A program made the translations under genes and the position numbers. 64,000 bases of DNA from Cladobotryum mycophilum (Eukaryota > Ascomycota > Sordariomycetes > Hypocreales > Hypocreaceae): NCBI GenBank assembly GCA_036429605.1, contig JAVFKD010000015.1:1821421-1885420 (forward strand), in the 5' to 3' direction. The notes beneath the pieces are model-generated. The model was given only the letters and a program-made list of their open reading frames with translations, made no database searches and had not been told where the DNA came from. Below are positions 11,389-23,268 of the stretch, one piece after another; position 1 is the first letter of the stretch; each line of letters starts with the position of its first letter.

Positions 11389-13396
11389 ATGGATCCCGTC
11401 TCACTTGCCGGGCTTGCGCTTGGCGTTGCGTCTCTCGGTCTACAAGTCTACACTGGCTGTATCCAAGGCACGTTTGTTCTTCCTCTTTCCTAGTCTTTCC
11501 GGTAGAAAAATTTGTATGCCGCCTGAATTAACACTATTCTCTCGCTCAAAAGGCATTCAATTTGTCATCACCGCTTTAGGATACGAGGATGAATGCAAAT
11601 ATCTCAATCTGCGCCTCCGAATGGAGCAGCAGAGACTCTACGCCTGGAGTGAAACCTCGGGCCTCTTGGACCTGGACGCTGACAACAAAGAGCGGATATT
11701 GGACAACAACATCTTCAATCTGCACCGGCAAACTGTCCTGGACTTGCTAGTGCAGGTCCGTTGCCTCTTTGACGAATTTACGGAGTATCAAAAGAACCAC
11801 AACAACCTGACTACCGTTGTTGATGATGGAAACGTCCTCACATCGCCAGAAAAGGATGCCAAGCAAGCAAGCTTTCCCCTCTCGGAAAAGAAAAGGATCT
11901 TTATCAAAAAGGCCATGGATAACCTAAAGTCCAAGTCCCAGGAGGGCCTAAGGAGACTCAAGTGGGTGTCCTTTGATAAAGAGGGATTTGAACAGCTGCT
12001 ATCCAAATTCGCCCTTTTGAACGACGGCATGATGAACATTCTAGACCACTCGCTCCAGGTCGAGATCCGGCATACCGTGCAAGATACGAACCGGGGAGTA
12101 TTACTCCTACACCATAAGATTGCTGATCTTAGTCACCTCGTCCTAGCCCTCAAATCTCAGCTAGATCTCAAGGGTCCCGTTGCCCCGACACAAATATCAA
12201 AGGTCGAGCGAGAGGCAAACGCAGCAGAGCTAAAACAGCTATCCAGGTTAGCAAAATTCAAGGCGTTCAATGAGACCATAGACCCCAAATCGGAGACCCC
12301 AACCGTGATCGATGATGCTGTAGCGACGTTTCTCGGACTGGAAAAGCCGGGCGAGCAGCGCAATGTCCGGATCCCAAAATATCTGATTGAACTGAGTCCC
12401 GAGGTGGATGAGTCTGATGACCCGAGGTGTGAGGCCATCATGAAGACTACCCAAGGCAAGAAGAAAATTTGGATAGAGTGGAAAGACTATGACACTGCGG
12501 GAAGCCCTGGGTGTTTGACAAAGACGGATATCGTCGACCGGGTCCGCAAGTTGGCATCTCTGCTCAATCACAGCCCAAAACCAGAGTCGTTCCGAACGCC
12601 GCACTGTCTTGGGTTCTTTGACAAAGCGGACCCTGACGTTCCAGAGGATGATGTCGATATTCTAGATAGACGGCTCGGGTTGATTTTCGAACGCCCGAGC
12701 GATGGAAACTTGCATGAATCTCTGCCGCCAATCTCTCTTCGCGAGCTCCTTCAGGACAATGCCATTCGCAAGCCTCGAGTCACCGAGCGCATCAAACTCG
12801 CGCACGCTCTAAGCAATTGTCTGTTGTACCTTCACACTGTCAATTGGCTTCACAAGGGCTTGCGGAGTCATAATATCCTCTTCTTTCGTACCAAAACCGG
12901 GCATGTCGACTACGGACGTCCCTACATTTCCGGCTTTGACTTTTCTCGCCCCGGCGGCTCCGACGAAATGACGGAGTCCCCCGGGTATGATGCAGAACAC
13001 GATCTATACCGGCACCCTCGGGCGCAATCCAACCAGGGCAAACACCGGGAGCGGTCTAAGAAGAGCTTCGACATTTATAGCCTGGGTGTCATCTTTGTGG
13101 AGCTGGCGCACTGGAAGACTGTTGAAGCGGTACTAGGGATCGAGATGAGGCTTGCCAAGGGCCAGTCCGATGTGGTTCGACACGTGAAGAGCGATTTGCT
13201 TTCGCCTGAAAGAATAGCGGATATAGGCGCGGAAACGGGCGAGAAGTTTGAGGAGGCCGCAAGGAAATGCTTGACGGGCGAGGGCGAACTGGATCTGAGG
13301 GCCGGAGATGACGAAACGGCCGACGATGTGGCTGAGAGGCTATCGATGAAGTATTACGAGGATGTTGTCAAGAAGCTTGCGGAGATTGTGGTTTAG
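11389..13396 (+). CDS. HeLo-domain protein with C-terminal pseudokinase (HET-S/MLKL-like architecture)
   Basis: A 640-residue protein from exons 11389-11467 and 11553-13396. Exon 1 encodes a start typical of HeLo proteins (MDPVSLAGLALGVASLGL). It continues into GIQFVITAL and a helical bundle up to about residue 200 (LRLRMEQQRLYAWSE and similar), as in the membrane-acting N-terminal domain of Podospora HET-S. After a linker, residues about 390-625 form a kinase-like fold. The catalytic loop position reads HKGLRSHN (about 459) instead of HRDxxxxN, and the DFG position reads GFDFS (about 487). IYSLGVIF (about 534) matches the F helix. The catalytic Asp seems missing, so it is probably a pseudokinase. 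The intron appears to be GC-AG (AAG|GCACGT...AAAAG). Known relatives act in heterokaryon incompatibility or regulated cell death; that role here is inference. Confidence 0.85.
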
Positions 13397-13662
13397 TCTG
13401 CGAATGAATGAGAACATGAAGCACGGAAGTAAAATGGAAGTCATTGATCTTGGGTCAAAATAGAGACATGAACAAAAGTAACGTGGTATATATTCTATCG
13501 AATAGTCTGGGATATCATATCGTAAAATAACTAATAGATCATTCCTCGTTGGCAAACGCGCCATGGAACTTGAACGTTTGTTCCCCAGGGTAGCTGTTCT
13601 AGCAAAGCCTGGTCGTGTAAGTCGGCGCGCCCGCACGAACAGGGTAAAGAGAGGTTGGTTGT

Positions 13663-14086
13663 TTAGCAGCAGCACTCGCAGCACTCGAAGCAGCAGAGAC
13701 CGGCGCAGACACCGCAGCAAATGGCCTAAAAGAAGATATTACCCGTTAGATGTCCCCAAAAGGGTAACATGATTCGAACGGAGACTATGTTGGAAAGCTT
13801 ACCTCGCCTTCACCGCCACCACGCATGCGGCCAGACTCGACGCTCATGGGCTCAATGGCACGCTGGAGAAGATGAGTTAGTGAACTGGCTCCAAGACTGG
13901 GTCTGAAGTGTTATTGCGCTCGTGCGTGTGGTGGGATGTAATTCGGGTCTGCCCGGGGGGGAGAGGGGAGAGGGGAGAGGGGGAAGCGAGCGTGTAAGTA
14001 CATACCGGTTGCTCGGAACTCGTGCGCGGGGCGGCGACCTGGGCAGTCATCGGCTGCTCGGGCATCTGCATCTGTTCGGAAGGCAT
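13663..14086 (-). CDS. Small CYSTM-type cysteine-rich membrane protein
   Basis: A 67-residue protein in three exons (14086-14006, 13862-13803, 13725-13663), all phase 0 with GTATGT and GTAAGC donors. The N-terminal half is Gln/Met/Pro-rich. The middle carries SVESGRMRGGGEGE and the C-terminus is AICCGVCAGLCCFECCECCC, the Cys-rich hydrophobic tail of fungal CYSTM proteins. Family members are tail-inserted plasma-membrane proteins linked to stress tolerance. The gene converges with the HeLo gene, with 266 bases between stop codons. The frame calls were made from splice sites, because each exon is too short to stand out alone. Confidence 0.88.
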
Positions 14087-17016
14087 GGTGAATGTGGTAG
14101 AGGTTGAAGAAGAAGTCTTAATGGTGATGTTTCAGCAAACAGAGAGAAGATACAGAGAGAGAGAGTGAGAGAGAGACTGCGTAGTATGCGGCCGAGGAAA
14201 TGGTTTGAACGTGTAAATGATTAGATGGATGGAGAGAGGAAATAACGTCAAAGAAACGGGGACACGAGCTCTCTTTTATGAGCTTCTCTCCAGCAAACAA
14301 ACACTACACTACGACAAGTCAAACACAAGGGTTCGTCACTAGCCCGGCGCAGCATCAGCTTATTTGGGAACCAGCCATAGCCCATCTCGTTTTTTTTCGA
14401 TGGGATGGGATGGATGTCACTTCCCGTGTAACTGGATGTACCTACATATCCGCTGCGGGTTTGCAGGTTCCCAAAAAAACCCTATGATTGCAACACCATG
14501 TCTGGATTTGGGGGGGGATTGACAGAGGGCTCGAGACAGAGAGGATGGGGACTCAGCAGGGGTGAGCGCCTGACATGCCGGGCAACCCGCTTAGAACGGC
14601 ACGAATGAGCCGAGCAGCTGCGTCAAGGTGCATCGAAAGCGATGCCATAATTGGGCGGATCAGGGCAGTGCTACAAGTAGAAACGAGGGCTTTTTTTGTT
14701 TTGTTTTGGAGCTTGAGCTTGAAGCAAACGCGCCAGAAGCTCTAGGCCATGAACAGTTTAAACAAGGGTCCTTTTGTGTGTTGACTTTTGTATTTAGTCT
14801 TTGGCCGGATTCGTTTCTTGTTAGAATGGATGATGAATGAATCGTATCTGTTGACCGCCCGACTGTCCGAACCCCCTCTGAGAGAGTAACAGTAACACGC
14901 TTGCTTGCTACGCTCCGACGGAGTTGTTGAGACATGGAGGAGGAAGAGGAGGAGGGGTGACGGTTGGTCGGTTCCGTTGTTGGTCGAGAAGAGAGAGGCT
15001 CATGTGGTCTTGTTGCATTCCTTTGAGGACCTGTTCCCAGCTATAAGCCAACACGATAAAACAAAACAACGAGTGACAGCAGCCACACAAGAGGGCCGGT
15101 ATGTCATCATCAAGCCCTCGGAGGACAAAGCCGCAGATCTATTGATGCAGGTTGGTGGCCTCCCTCCTTACGGCTGATACACCCTCACTGCTGGTAAATG
15201 CGAAGATCCCGCGTATCACATAGAGACCCTTGGAAGCTATGTATTTCCAGGTACCTCCATGCAAGTATGCGAAACAAACCAGCAAGCGCTTTTCCGTCTC
15301 AAACAGAAATAAATCCTTTGATGCAACGATGATGGAGTTCCTGGTCCACTTTGCCCAGTCCTGATGGGATCCAAAGGGTCCATTAAAATCGTGGCTGTTC
15401 TCGGCTTCTCGGCATGCTGCCGAATGTGCTCCGGGGCTGGGCGCGGATTATACCGCCAGATTTGTGAAGAGGGCCAAGAGAGGTCATAACCAAGACGACC
15501 GGGGGTTGATTGTTCTGCATGTATTCCGTAGAGATGGGAGGGAGGAATCATTGGCCTGTAAGAAACCGAGTCATACTTGTAGCACACTCCTATTCCCACA
15601 GCCTTGCTGGGGCTCCTCCTCCTCGGAGAGAGAGTTGCATTCGGAGCTGTTCCTGAATGGCAAGTTGAGCGAGCGAGTGGGATGGATGGTTGGATGGTTG
15701 GTTGGGAGGGCCCTCGTCGACTGACCGCGGATATTATCAGGAACAGAGATGTGGTAGAGGCGGGACAAGCCGCCCACACAGATGGCCTCACCAATGATGA
15801 ATCAATGGTAGAATATATAAACAAAAAGGGACGAGTGCACAGCCTCGAGATGCTTGACTATTTTTTATTTTATTTTATTTTATTTTCAAAAAAATCCCAA
15901 TGGGGACATGTTTTTCTTTGCCCGCTTCTTTGCCACTATGAGTTGTTAAAACAGCTGGAGAGCACTGGGGCGATATAAAAGGAAGCACTGGACCCATAAA
16001 GGCGAAAGACCCTGAAAAAGGAGACACCGAAACTTTGGACAAGACTCCATGTCGAGCTTCCACGTCTTCTTGCCTTTAAGCACTTGACCATTTTCATGCT
16101 TAAAAGCCAACTCACCCCCAACCAGCTCAGCGATAGCATTGGATCCATGGTAGATCCCGGGGCCACGGGTCACCCTCCCTGGTCCATCCATCGTGACCTG
16201 ATCTTGAGGGCAGCTTTAATCTGGGAGCCCAATCACGCGGTGCGTTATCCAAGCTTACCAGCCCTGATGTGGCGTCTTCAGTGACTCTCAGTGGCTCTTT
16301 AGTGACCTGGACCCTCTGTGGTTTATCGTTGTGGCGGGAGGGGGAAGAGTCTTGCCCCCTATAGCCCCCTAAAAAAAACAACTAGCCCGTCACCTCCTGT
16401 AAAACCTGCCCCCCCCGTGCCCGGGCTCCCAGTGGCTGCTGGTGCCCAAGGGAATTCCCGCCAATGCGATCCATCCATTGGATTCTTGGTCCTCTTGGCC
16501 CAGTAAAATCAAGTGCCTGGGAAGAAATGACGTCCATGTCCCCCCCAAACAAAAGATTATCCGATGATGCCCCGGACCACATCGATTGGCAACGTGGAAC
16601 CACCCAGGGTCTTGGAACGAGGCTGGGCCTTCATGCAGGACATCCATTCTCCAAAAGATTTTATCAACTTGCTGGCCAGCGAATGATTTAGTTTCGCCGC
16701 CATGTGCTTTTACTTAATTCCCTGAAATAAATCAAAAACTGCAATCAGTACTCATTATCACTTTCACCTCAATGTCTTGACTTGCCGAGCCCTCCTCTGC
16801 CTCTCTGTCCTGGTCCTCTTTTTTCTTCTTTCTTTTCCATTATCTTGACTCTCTCCCTCCTAATTGTTTCGCCCGCCCCTCCCTCCCTGCCAAGCTTACC
16901 TGTACGTCACCCGTAAGGGGAAACGTTGGGCTTCATCCATCCCACGACCCTGACTGCCCCCGTTGGTTGCGCGATATAGATTGAATTTTCGATATTCCAA
17001 CGATAGAAACGACGAC
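14087..17016. other. Intergenic region, 2.9 kb, between divergent genes
   Basis: Contains GA-rich tracts (about 14150-14180) and a TATTTT-type repeat near 15859-15887. A 195-codon open frame on the minus strand (15824-15237) has a composition unlike a real protein and no recognisable domain. The last part holds the presumed 5' leader of the kinase gene, with pyrimidine-rich stretches near 16800-16900. Confidence 0.55.
15859..15887. repeat. TATTT/TTTTA tandem repeat
   Basis: Four to five imperfect copies of a T-rich pentamer/hexamer in an intergenic region. Confidence 0.8.
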
Positions 17017-20000
17017 ATGGCTTCCTACGGACATCGGATGGCTCCGCAGGCGGTTCCTAAACACCACCCCCAGGCTGGATATGGTGCCCCAATGGCTCCC
17101 CCAGCTGCTGTCCCGCCGGCCGGGACGTTTGTCCCTGGAACCAAGATCCAGGTTGGCAACCACAAGGTGCAGATCCAAAAGTATCTCTCCGAGGGTGGTT
17201 TTGCCCACGTCTACCTCGTCAAGATGCCAAAACCCGTCGACGGGACCGATTTGGCAGTCCTCAAACGAGTCGCGGTGCCCGATAAGGAGGCGCTGCGGGG
17301 CATGCGCACCGAAGTCGAAACCATGAAGCGACTAAAGGGGCACCGAGCCATCGTCACCTACATCGATTCCCACGCGTCAGAGTTGCAAGGAGGAGGGTAC
17401 GAGGTCTTCCTGTTGATGGAGTACTGTGGCGGGGGCGGCCTGATCGATTTCATGAATACCCGATTACAACATCGCCTAACCGAGCCCGAGATTCTCAACA
17501 TCTTTGCCGACATTGCAGAAGGAGTTGCTTGCATGCATTATCTGAAGCCTGCGCTGTTGCATCGCGATCTCAAAGTCGAAAACGTCCTCATAACCACCAA
17601 TGATTCAAGCAAACGGTTCAAGGTCTGCGATTTCGGCTCTGCCGCCCCCCGCGACCGGCCCCCACCACCATTGTTGAGTGCCGTTTGATGGATGAAGATG
17701 TTCAGAGACACACGACCCTACAATACCGAAGTCCGGAGATGATTGACGTCTATCGAAAACAGCCGATCGACGAGAAGTCGGATATTTGGGCGCTGGGAGT
17801 TTTACTCTACAAGCTCTGCTACTACACGACACCGTTCGAGGACCAGGGGCAACTGGCAATTCTCAATGCCAGCTACAAGTATCCCAGCTATCCGGTCTTC
17901 TCGGACAGGCTGAAGAAGCTGATTGGTATAAAACCCCTTGGGATAATTGCTGAATGAGCGTCGTGTGGACTAACTTGTATAGCCTCCATGTTGAAGGAAA
18001 ACATGCAAGCAAGACCAAACATCTATCAGGTCTTGAAGGAAGCCTGTGTTATGCAGGGCAGAGAGGTTCCTGTCCATGATGTAAGGAGCAGAAAAAATAT
18101 CGACGACATAGACGAGATATTGACCATTCGACGCAGATCTACGCAGGCCAGAACAATCTTCAAACGAAAAATACCGAGTCCGCTCGAACCAAGGAGCAAA
18201 AGGCACAGCCAGCACCGGTTGTTGGTGCCGTCTTCTCAGCCCCCGTGCAAGAACAACAAACCATTCCCGACATCGTACCGATGAGGAGAGGCCGTCCGAC
18301 GCCGTCCCCTTCTGCGGGAACCACTACTCCTCGGCAGTCTTCAGCGGCCGGGAAAGTCGCAGAAGGCGATCCATTTGCGGCTCTGGATTCGAAGCTCGCC
18401 CGGAAGGTGGACACGGATGAGTTGTCAGCTCGTTTCCCTAGCTTGGATCACTTCTCTCTTCTGCATGACCAAGGATCATTCAACTTCGATTCTGCTCCCA
18501 TCTCTCCCGCATTGGACAAGGATATGGGCCAGGCCATCACAGAGAGGCTGGTCGATGAAGTGTTTTCAACCTCTCGGAATGTCTCTACGCATCCTAGCCC
18601 AACTCCGAGACCCCAGACTGTTGCACCTATTACATCTCGTCCCGAGGTTTTGTCACCACCTGCAGATGCTAATACCTCTTCCTCAACCTCGCAACCGTCA
18701 ATGAGCCGAGCTCAGTCCATTATTCGGAATAACCCCGAATTGAAGGAAATCGCCAGCAAAACTGCAAAATCAGGATACGTATCCTCTGTGACTGCGACAG
18801 AGAAGGTCCCAGAACAGAAGCGAAAGAGCCTAGACAAAGCTAGACAGGTTCCAGAGGCGGAAAAGTCACGCTTAGCTGGCCCTGTAGGCTATTCGGATCA
18901 AAACGACACCAAGCGTCAGACATCCGAAACCTGGGCTGCAGCTGATCCAAGATCATCGTCTTCGTCCATTCATCACCGGCTAAGTCACGGGCACCTCCGT
19001 TCGTCCAGGGCATCAATCGACACTACGCGGTCTTCTGCGACTGATTTAATCGATCTATCCGGCCCTCCTGATGGCTCGACCACCCGACAGCGACCCGCCA
19101 GCACTACCTTTGAACCGAGTACATTGGAGTTTCTACGTGAGCGAGAAAATGCCACGAGGCCTCCTGTTCGGCAGTCTCGTCCGGCATCTCGACAATCGTC
19201 ATATCATTTGCCATTGTCGGGTGCAGAAACCCCGCGAAATAATGATGTAGGTCTGAGGGATCGAGATGCTCCCAGAAGTAGAGGCGCTTCCGGATCAAGA
19301 GAACATAGTTCGGCCAATCTTAACAGGCGCTCTGACCCGGTGTCAGGCCCTGGTTCCAAGAATCTGCTTGCAGGCAAGTTTGGGGATGCATTCAAGCGGT
19401 TTGAGAACAATGTCCCATCGGGAGAGAATTCTCGGTCTTCCTCTCCCCAGAGAGATCTCGCGCACCGAGCCCTGACTCCTATTGCGGGCTCCGAGATGAC
19501 AGGGGATAGAAGTGACGACTCGGATGATGAGGACCACAACTATCTTACCGCAGAGATGAGGCGTGACATGGAGCGTCGTAAGCTGGAGGAAGAAGAGGCT
19601 CGAGTAGAGGCTGCACAGGCCGAGTATAGAAGACGCATTGCGGACGCTGGTTCTCCGACAAAGTCGACTGCTGGGGCGCCGAAAGCTGGTGGCCCATCTC
19701 GTGCTTCCAGCATACAAGAAAGAGTCCAAAACTTGCTGAATGAAGATCAGCGACCGACCTCGGCACCGCGAACAGCCCAGGGCTACGGCAAATACACGGA
19801 CACTGCCCCGCCTTCCGGTGAGGGCCAGAAGCCTACGCTTGAAATACGGCGCAAGCCAGTGATTCCATCAAAGCCCATCGTTGAGAGCCCATCGGCAAGT
19901 ACTAGCACTCTCGGCGGTAGAAGCTCCACCAGCTCACTGCCCCCCGTAATCACCAAGAGTCAAGTAAAGCCCTCGGCCCCTAAGAAGCCTGTCCATTTGA

Positions 20001-20215
20001 ACAGCATTCCAACCGGGGGCCGACAGACTTCGCCAACCAAGGTGAGCCCGTCGGCCCAGTTTGAACGCCTCATTGCCATGGACCTCCCTGGCCAGCCTAT
20101 GCTGGACATTACAGCCCGGGAGCGAGATGACTACATTGAAGATTTTGCCAAACGTTTTCCTAGTCTTAGTACGATAGAGTTGAATCATACCGGCGACGCT
20201 GGCAGATCCCGATGA
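17017..20215 (+). CDS. ark1: Ark1/Prk1/Akl1-family serine/threonine kinase, one apparent 1-base frameshift
   Basis: Kinase of the NAK family that regulates actin patches and endocytic adaptors. Exons are 17017-17925, 17983-18080 and 18137-20215, about 1028 residues once one base is allowed for. The glycine loop region reads LSEGGFAHVYLV and the catalytic loop is HRDLKVEN. DFGSA begins the activation segment, which continues in another frame as TTIVECRLMDEDVQRHTTLQYRSPEM, the family hallmark, then SDIWALGVLLYKLCYY. The long C-terminal half is low-complexity, Ser/Pro-rich and charged (coiled-coil-like near RRDMERRKLEEEEARVE), ending in DYIEDFAKRFPSL, as usual for the family. The frame breaks at the C run 17645-17650; exon 1 is 909 bases and must be 910. 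The ATG at 17017 was preferred to the one at 16963. Confidence 0.9.
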
Positions 20216-20545
20216 GGACTGCCGAGCAGACGCCCTGGTTCGTAATCATTTTTAGTTCGGATACATACTTTAGCATATAAACGGAGTTTACTTCGGTCAT
20301 GAATATAAAAAGCATTCTTTTCTCGAGCTGGAAAACATACTTATTCTCTTGGTAGTCAATGATGTTCAGTCACAGTGGTGGATGTTCTTGGGTATGCTTA
20401 TACATGGAGTTATGCACTAAAGAGATGCTGCATGGTTTCTTATCTTATCGGCTTATCTGCCATATTTTTTTTCCTTGAGAAGCTTCATTGGCCTTGATCA
20501 AGCATACAAACATTCGAAAGCATTAAGAATTTTTACACAGCAAAA
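20216..20545. other. Spacer between kinase and mak11
   Basis: 3' flank of the kinase and 5' leader of the next gene, AT-rich, no reading frame. Both genes run in the same direction. Confidence 0.7.
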
Positions 20546-22018
20546 ATGGCCAAGAGAAAGAGACAAGCCGCTGTCAGCAGTGAACCTGCTGCTGAGCCTG
20601 TACCGGTCAAGAAATCAAAAGCCTCAGACGACAAGAAGCCGAAGCCGAAGCCAACACCGACTGGCCCATCTGTTCCAGAAACCATTCAAATAGTGGCGGG
20701 GTCTTACGATCGAGTTCTTCATGGCTTTACCGTGTCAATTGGTACCAAGGGAGAGGCAGAGTTTGCCGACACCTTCTTGTTCAATGCGCACGCCTCTGCG
20801 ATTCGCTGTATCGCCGTGTCTCCTCCATCAGCGCCAGCCCCAGGCCAGACACAAAAGGTGTTGCTAGCCTCGGGCAGTACCGACGAGCGAATCCACGTGT
20901 ACAACTTGTCGGCATATCCACCAAGCAAGAAGAACCAAAAGTTGATGGCCAATGTGGCTCCACGGCCAATCTTGGAGAACCCGAAGAACAGGGAGCTGGG
21001 GACGCTGCTACATCACGAGTCGACGGTTACGGCACTACGGTTCCCTACACGATCAAAGTTGTTGTCTTCTAGCGATGACTCTACAATTGCGGTGACGAGG
21101 ACTAGAGATTGGTCGATGTTGAGCACGATTAAAGCGCCAAAAGCAATAGCTCATGGAAGACCGAGTGGAGATACGGCGCCGTTTGGAGGAACACCTTCTG
21201 GAGTCAACGACTTCGCCATTCACCCCAGCATGAAGCTCATGATTAGCGTCAGCAAGGGCGAGCGATGCATGCGATTATGGAACTTGGTGACGGGAAAGAA
21301 GGCCGGCGTGCTGAGCTTCAGCAGAGATATGCTGCAAGAAATCGGAGAGAGCAGACATTCTACGGGCGAAGCTAGAAGGGTGGTATGGGGAAATGCCGAC
21401 GGCGCGGACGAGTTTGCGGTGGGATTCGAACGAGATGTTATTGTTTTCGGGATGGACAGTGTGCCAAAGTGCAGAGTTATGCCGGGCTCCAAGTCCAAGA
21501 TACACCAGTTCAGCTACGTGACGCTGGACGAAGAATCCGGGTCGACGATGATAGCTGTGGCTACCGAAGATGGCCGCATTGCCTTTTTCTCGACAAAAAC
21601 AGACCATCTTTCTCAGCCCGACGCCACAGAAAAGGTCAACGGGATAGAGCCAAGCCTCCCCGTTGCCAAATATCTGGGACAAATTGGCGGATCCAAGGAG
21701 GGGGTTTCCGGGCGAATCAAAGACTTTACAGTGGTGGCAAGCAACGCGTCGCCAGGGACGCTGTACGTGGTGGGGTCGAGCAGCGACGGCAGGGTGAGAC
21801 TCTGGGTGGTGCGGGTGGAGGAGCTGCAGAAGGCTTGCGACAAGGCGGCAGAGGAGCCAATAGGGAGGCTTGCGGGGACGTATGAGACGCACAACCGCAT
21901 TACCTGCATGGCGGCGTATTTGATGCTTGCGAGACCGGAGGGGGTTGAGGATAGCGAGGAGGAGCTGGGTGAAGAGGATGATGACGAGGAGGATGATTCT
22001 GAATCTGATGAGGAATGA
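20546..22018 (+). CDS. mak11: Mak11/PAK1IP1-like WD40 protein, 60S ribosome biogenesis
   Basis: A 490-residue single-exon protein. A basic Lys/Pro-rich N-terminus (about 1-45, nuclear-signal-like) is followed by WD40 repeats: GSYDRVLHGF, NAHASAIRCIAVS, LASGSTDERIHVYNL, HESTVTALRF...LLSSSDDSTIAV, NDFAIHPSMKLMISVSKGERCMRLWNL, then further blades to GSSSDGRVRLWVV. The C-terminus is a long acidic tail. This layout and length match Mak11, a nucleolar factor needed for Rlp24 loading on pre-60S particles in yeast (family knowledge). The frame is intact throughout. Confidence 0.92.
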   Translation: MAKRKRQAAVSSEPAAEPVPVKKSKASDDKKPKPKPTPTGPSVPETIQIVAGSYDRVLHGFTVSIGTKGEAEFADTFLFNAHASAIRCIAVSPPSAPAPGQTQKVLLASGSTDERIHVYNLSAYPPSKKNQKLMANVAPRPILENPKNRELGTLLHHESTVTALRFPTRSKLLSSSDDSTIAVTRTRDWSMLSTIKAPKAIAHGRPSGDTAPFGGTPSGVNDFAIHPSMKLMISVSKGERCMRLWNLVTGKKAGVLSFSRDMLQEIGESRHSTGEARRVVWGNADGADEFAVGFERDVIVFGMDSVPKCRVMPGSKSKIHQFSYVTLDEESGSTMIAVATEDGRIAFFSTKTDHLSQPDATEKVNGIEPSLPVAKYLGQIGGSKEGVSGRIKDFTVVASNASPGTLYVVGSSSDGRVRLWVVRVEELQKACDKAAEEPIGRLAGTYETHNRITCMAAYLMLARPEGVEDSEEELGEEDDDEEDDSESDEE

Positions 22019-22542
22019 AGGGCTGTGACTTGGTCAAGGGAAAATGATGCATTGAATGGGGGGGGGGTGGTTTGATGGGCCATGGAATCTGAGAGGGACT
22101 ATCTGAAAAAAAGACTACATACATATTCTAATACGAACGGATGGAGTTAAGGAGTGTACATATTATTGCCACAACTCCGCAGCGGGATCTAAAAAATAAG
22201 CCCTCGATCGTTCGATTCTTTTTAAGTATGGTATGTAGGCATTTTGCCCCCGAGGTTGCCGCTCTCTTTCGACCCCTCTTTGCTTACCCCTTGCCTCGTG
22301 CCTCTGCTCGTGATTCGCTTGTGTTGGTAATATGGGCTTGCATATGCTCTAGGCTTGTTGGGTTCATGTAAAGGTTGGGTTGCGTGCGGAGTAGCAGTAG
22401 CAGCAGCAGCAGTAGCAGATGTACATGTAGGTTTGCCAAGATGTAAGAGTAAATTAACATGTAACATCGAAAGGTATGCAGGACTTGGGGACGTTGCAAT
22501 GTTAGTTGTGTGGGCTACGGGGGGAATAAGGACGACAGGATA

Positions 22543-22546
22543 ATGT

Positions 22547-22589
<43 letters not shown>

Positions 22590-22590
22590 G
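22543..22590. repeat. Compound (GT)n(GA)n microsatellite
   Basis: About twelve GT/TG units pass directly into about eleven GA units. Confidence 0.92.
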
Positions 22591-23217
22591 CGTATTTCAT
22601 CTTGATTCATGTTTGCTCGAGTCATTTTGGTATCGGATGAAGAAGATGCCATGAATGAGAGCACTGATATCTCTCCCCTCTGTATGGATGATGGATAGTA
22701 TGTAATGAATAACTGCTGGCGCCCCTCGTCAGCTGCCACACATCCTTGCAGATGGTAGTTTGAATATATTAGCCATAGCTTCGATCCCCTTTCAAGCCAC
22801 GGCGCATGATTTCGTATTTTGGAGAATTTTAAAGTAGTTTGTTGGGGTTCCCAAGCCCATCCATCATTCACCAGCCCTTTTCCTTTTTAGCCTCTCAGGC
22901 CAAAGGCCAAGACCAAGCTTGGTGTCCCTCTTTTTTACCCCAGACTCTCTTTAGCTGGAAGAATCGTTTCGCCCCCTCCTCCCCCCAGTTTTTTTCAACG
23001 GGCTGAAATCTTTGGGCAGGCAAAATAAAAACTTGAATGGAGAGAGGTGGACTAGAGAGAGAGAGACGGAGAGACAAGGAAAAAAGCAAGGGAGGCGGAT
23101 GCGGGGGAGGCGTAAAAAGTTTGACACAGTCACATGCGTATTTCTTTTGGCTTGTGCTTGTGCTTGTGTTTTTGATGCAGCGCTAGTCAAGTAAAACTGG
23201 GGGGAAGGTACTTTGTA

Positions 23218-23220
23218 TTT

Positions 23221-23251
<31 letters not shown>

Positions 23252-23268
23252 TGTTTATTTATTTATTT
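23218..23268. repeat. TTTA tetranucleotide array
   Basis: About twelve ATTT/TTTA units with one interruption by ATGT, then a TGGA-type repeat (about 23281-23311). Confidence 0.9.

Noticed and set aside
11291..11552. Long open frame start at 11291 for the HeLo protein
   Set aside because: Its first 85 or so residues are low-complexity and unlike any HeLo start; the spliced start at 11389 gives a proper HeLo N-terminus.
15237..15824. 195-codon minus-strand frame
   Set aside because: Composition rich in Ser, Pro and Arg without domain, start context or splice partner; lies in repeat-rich spacer.
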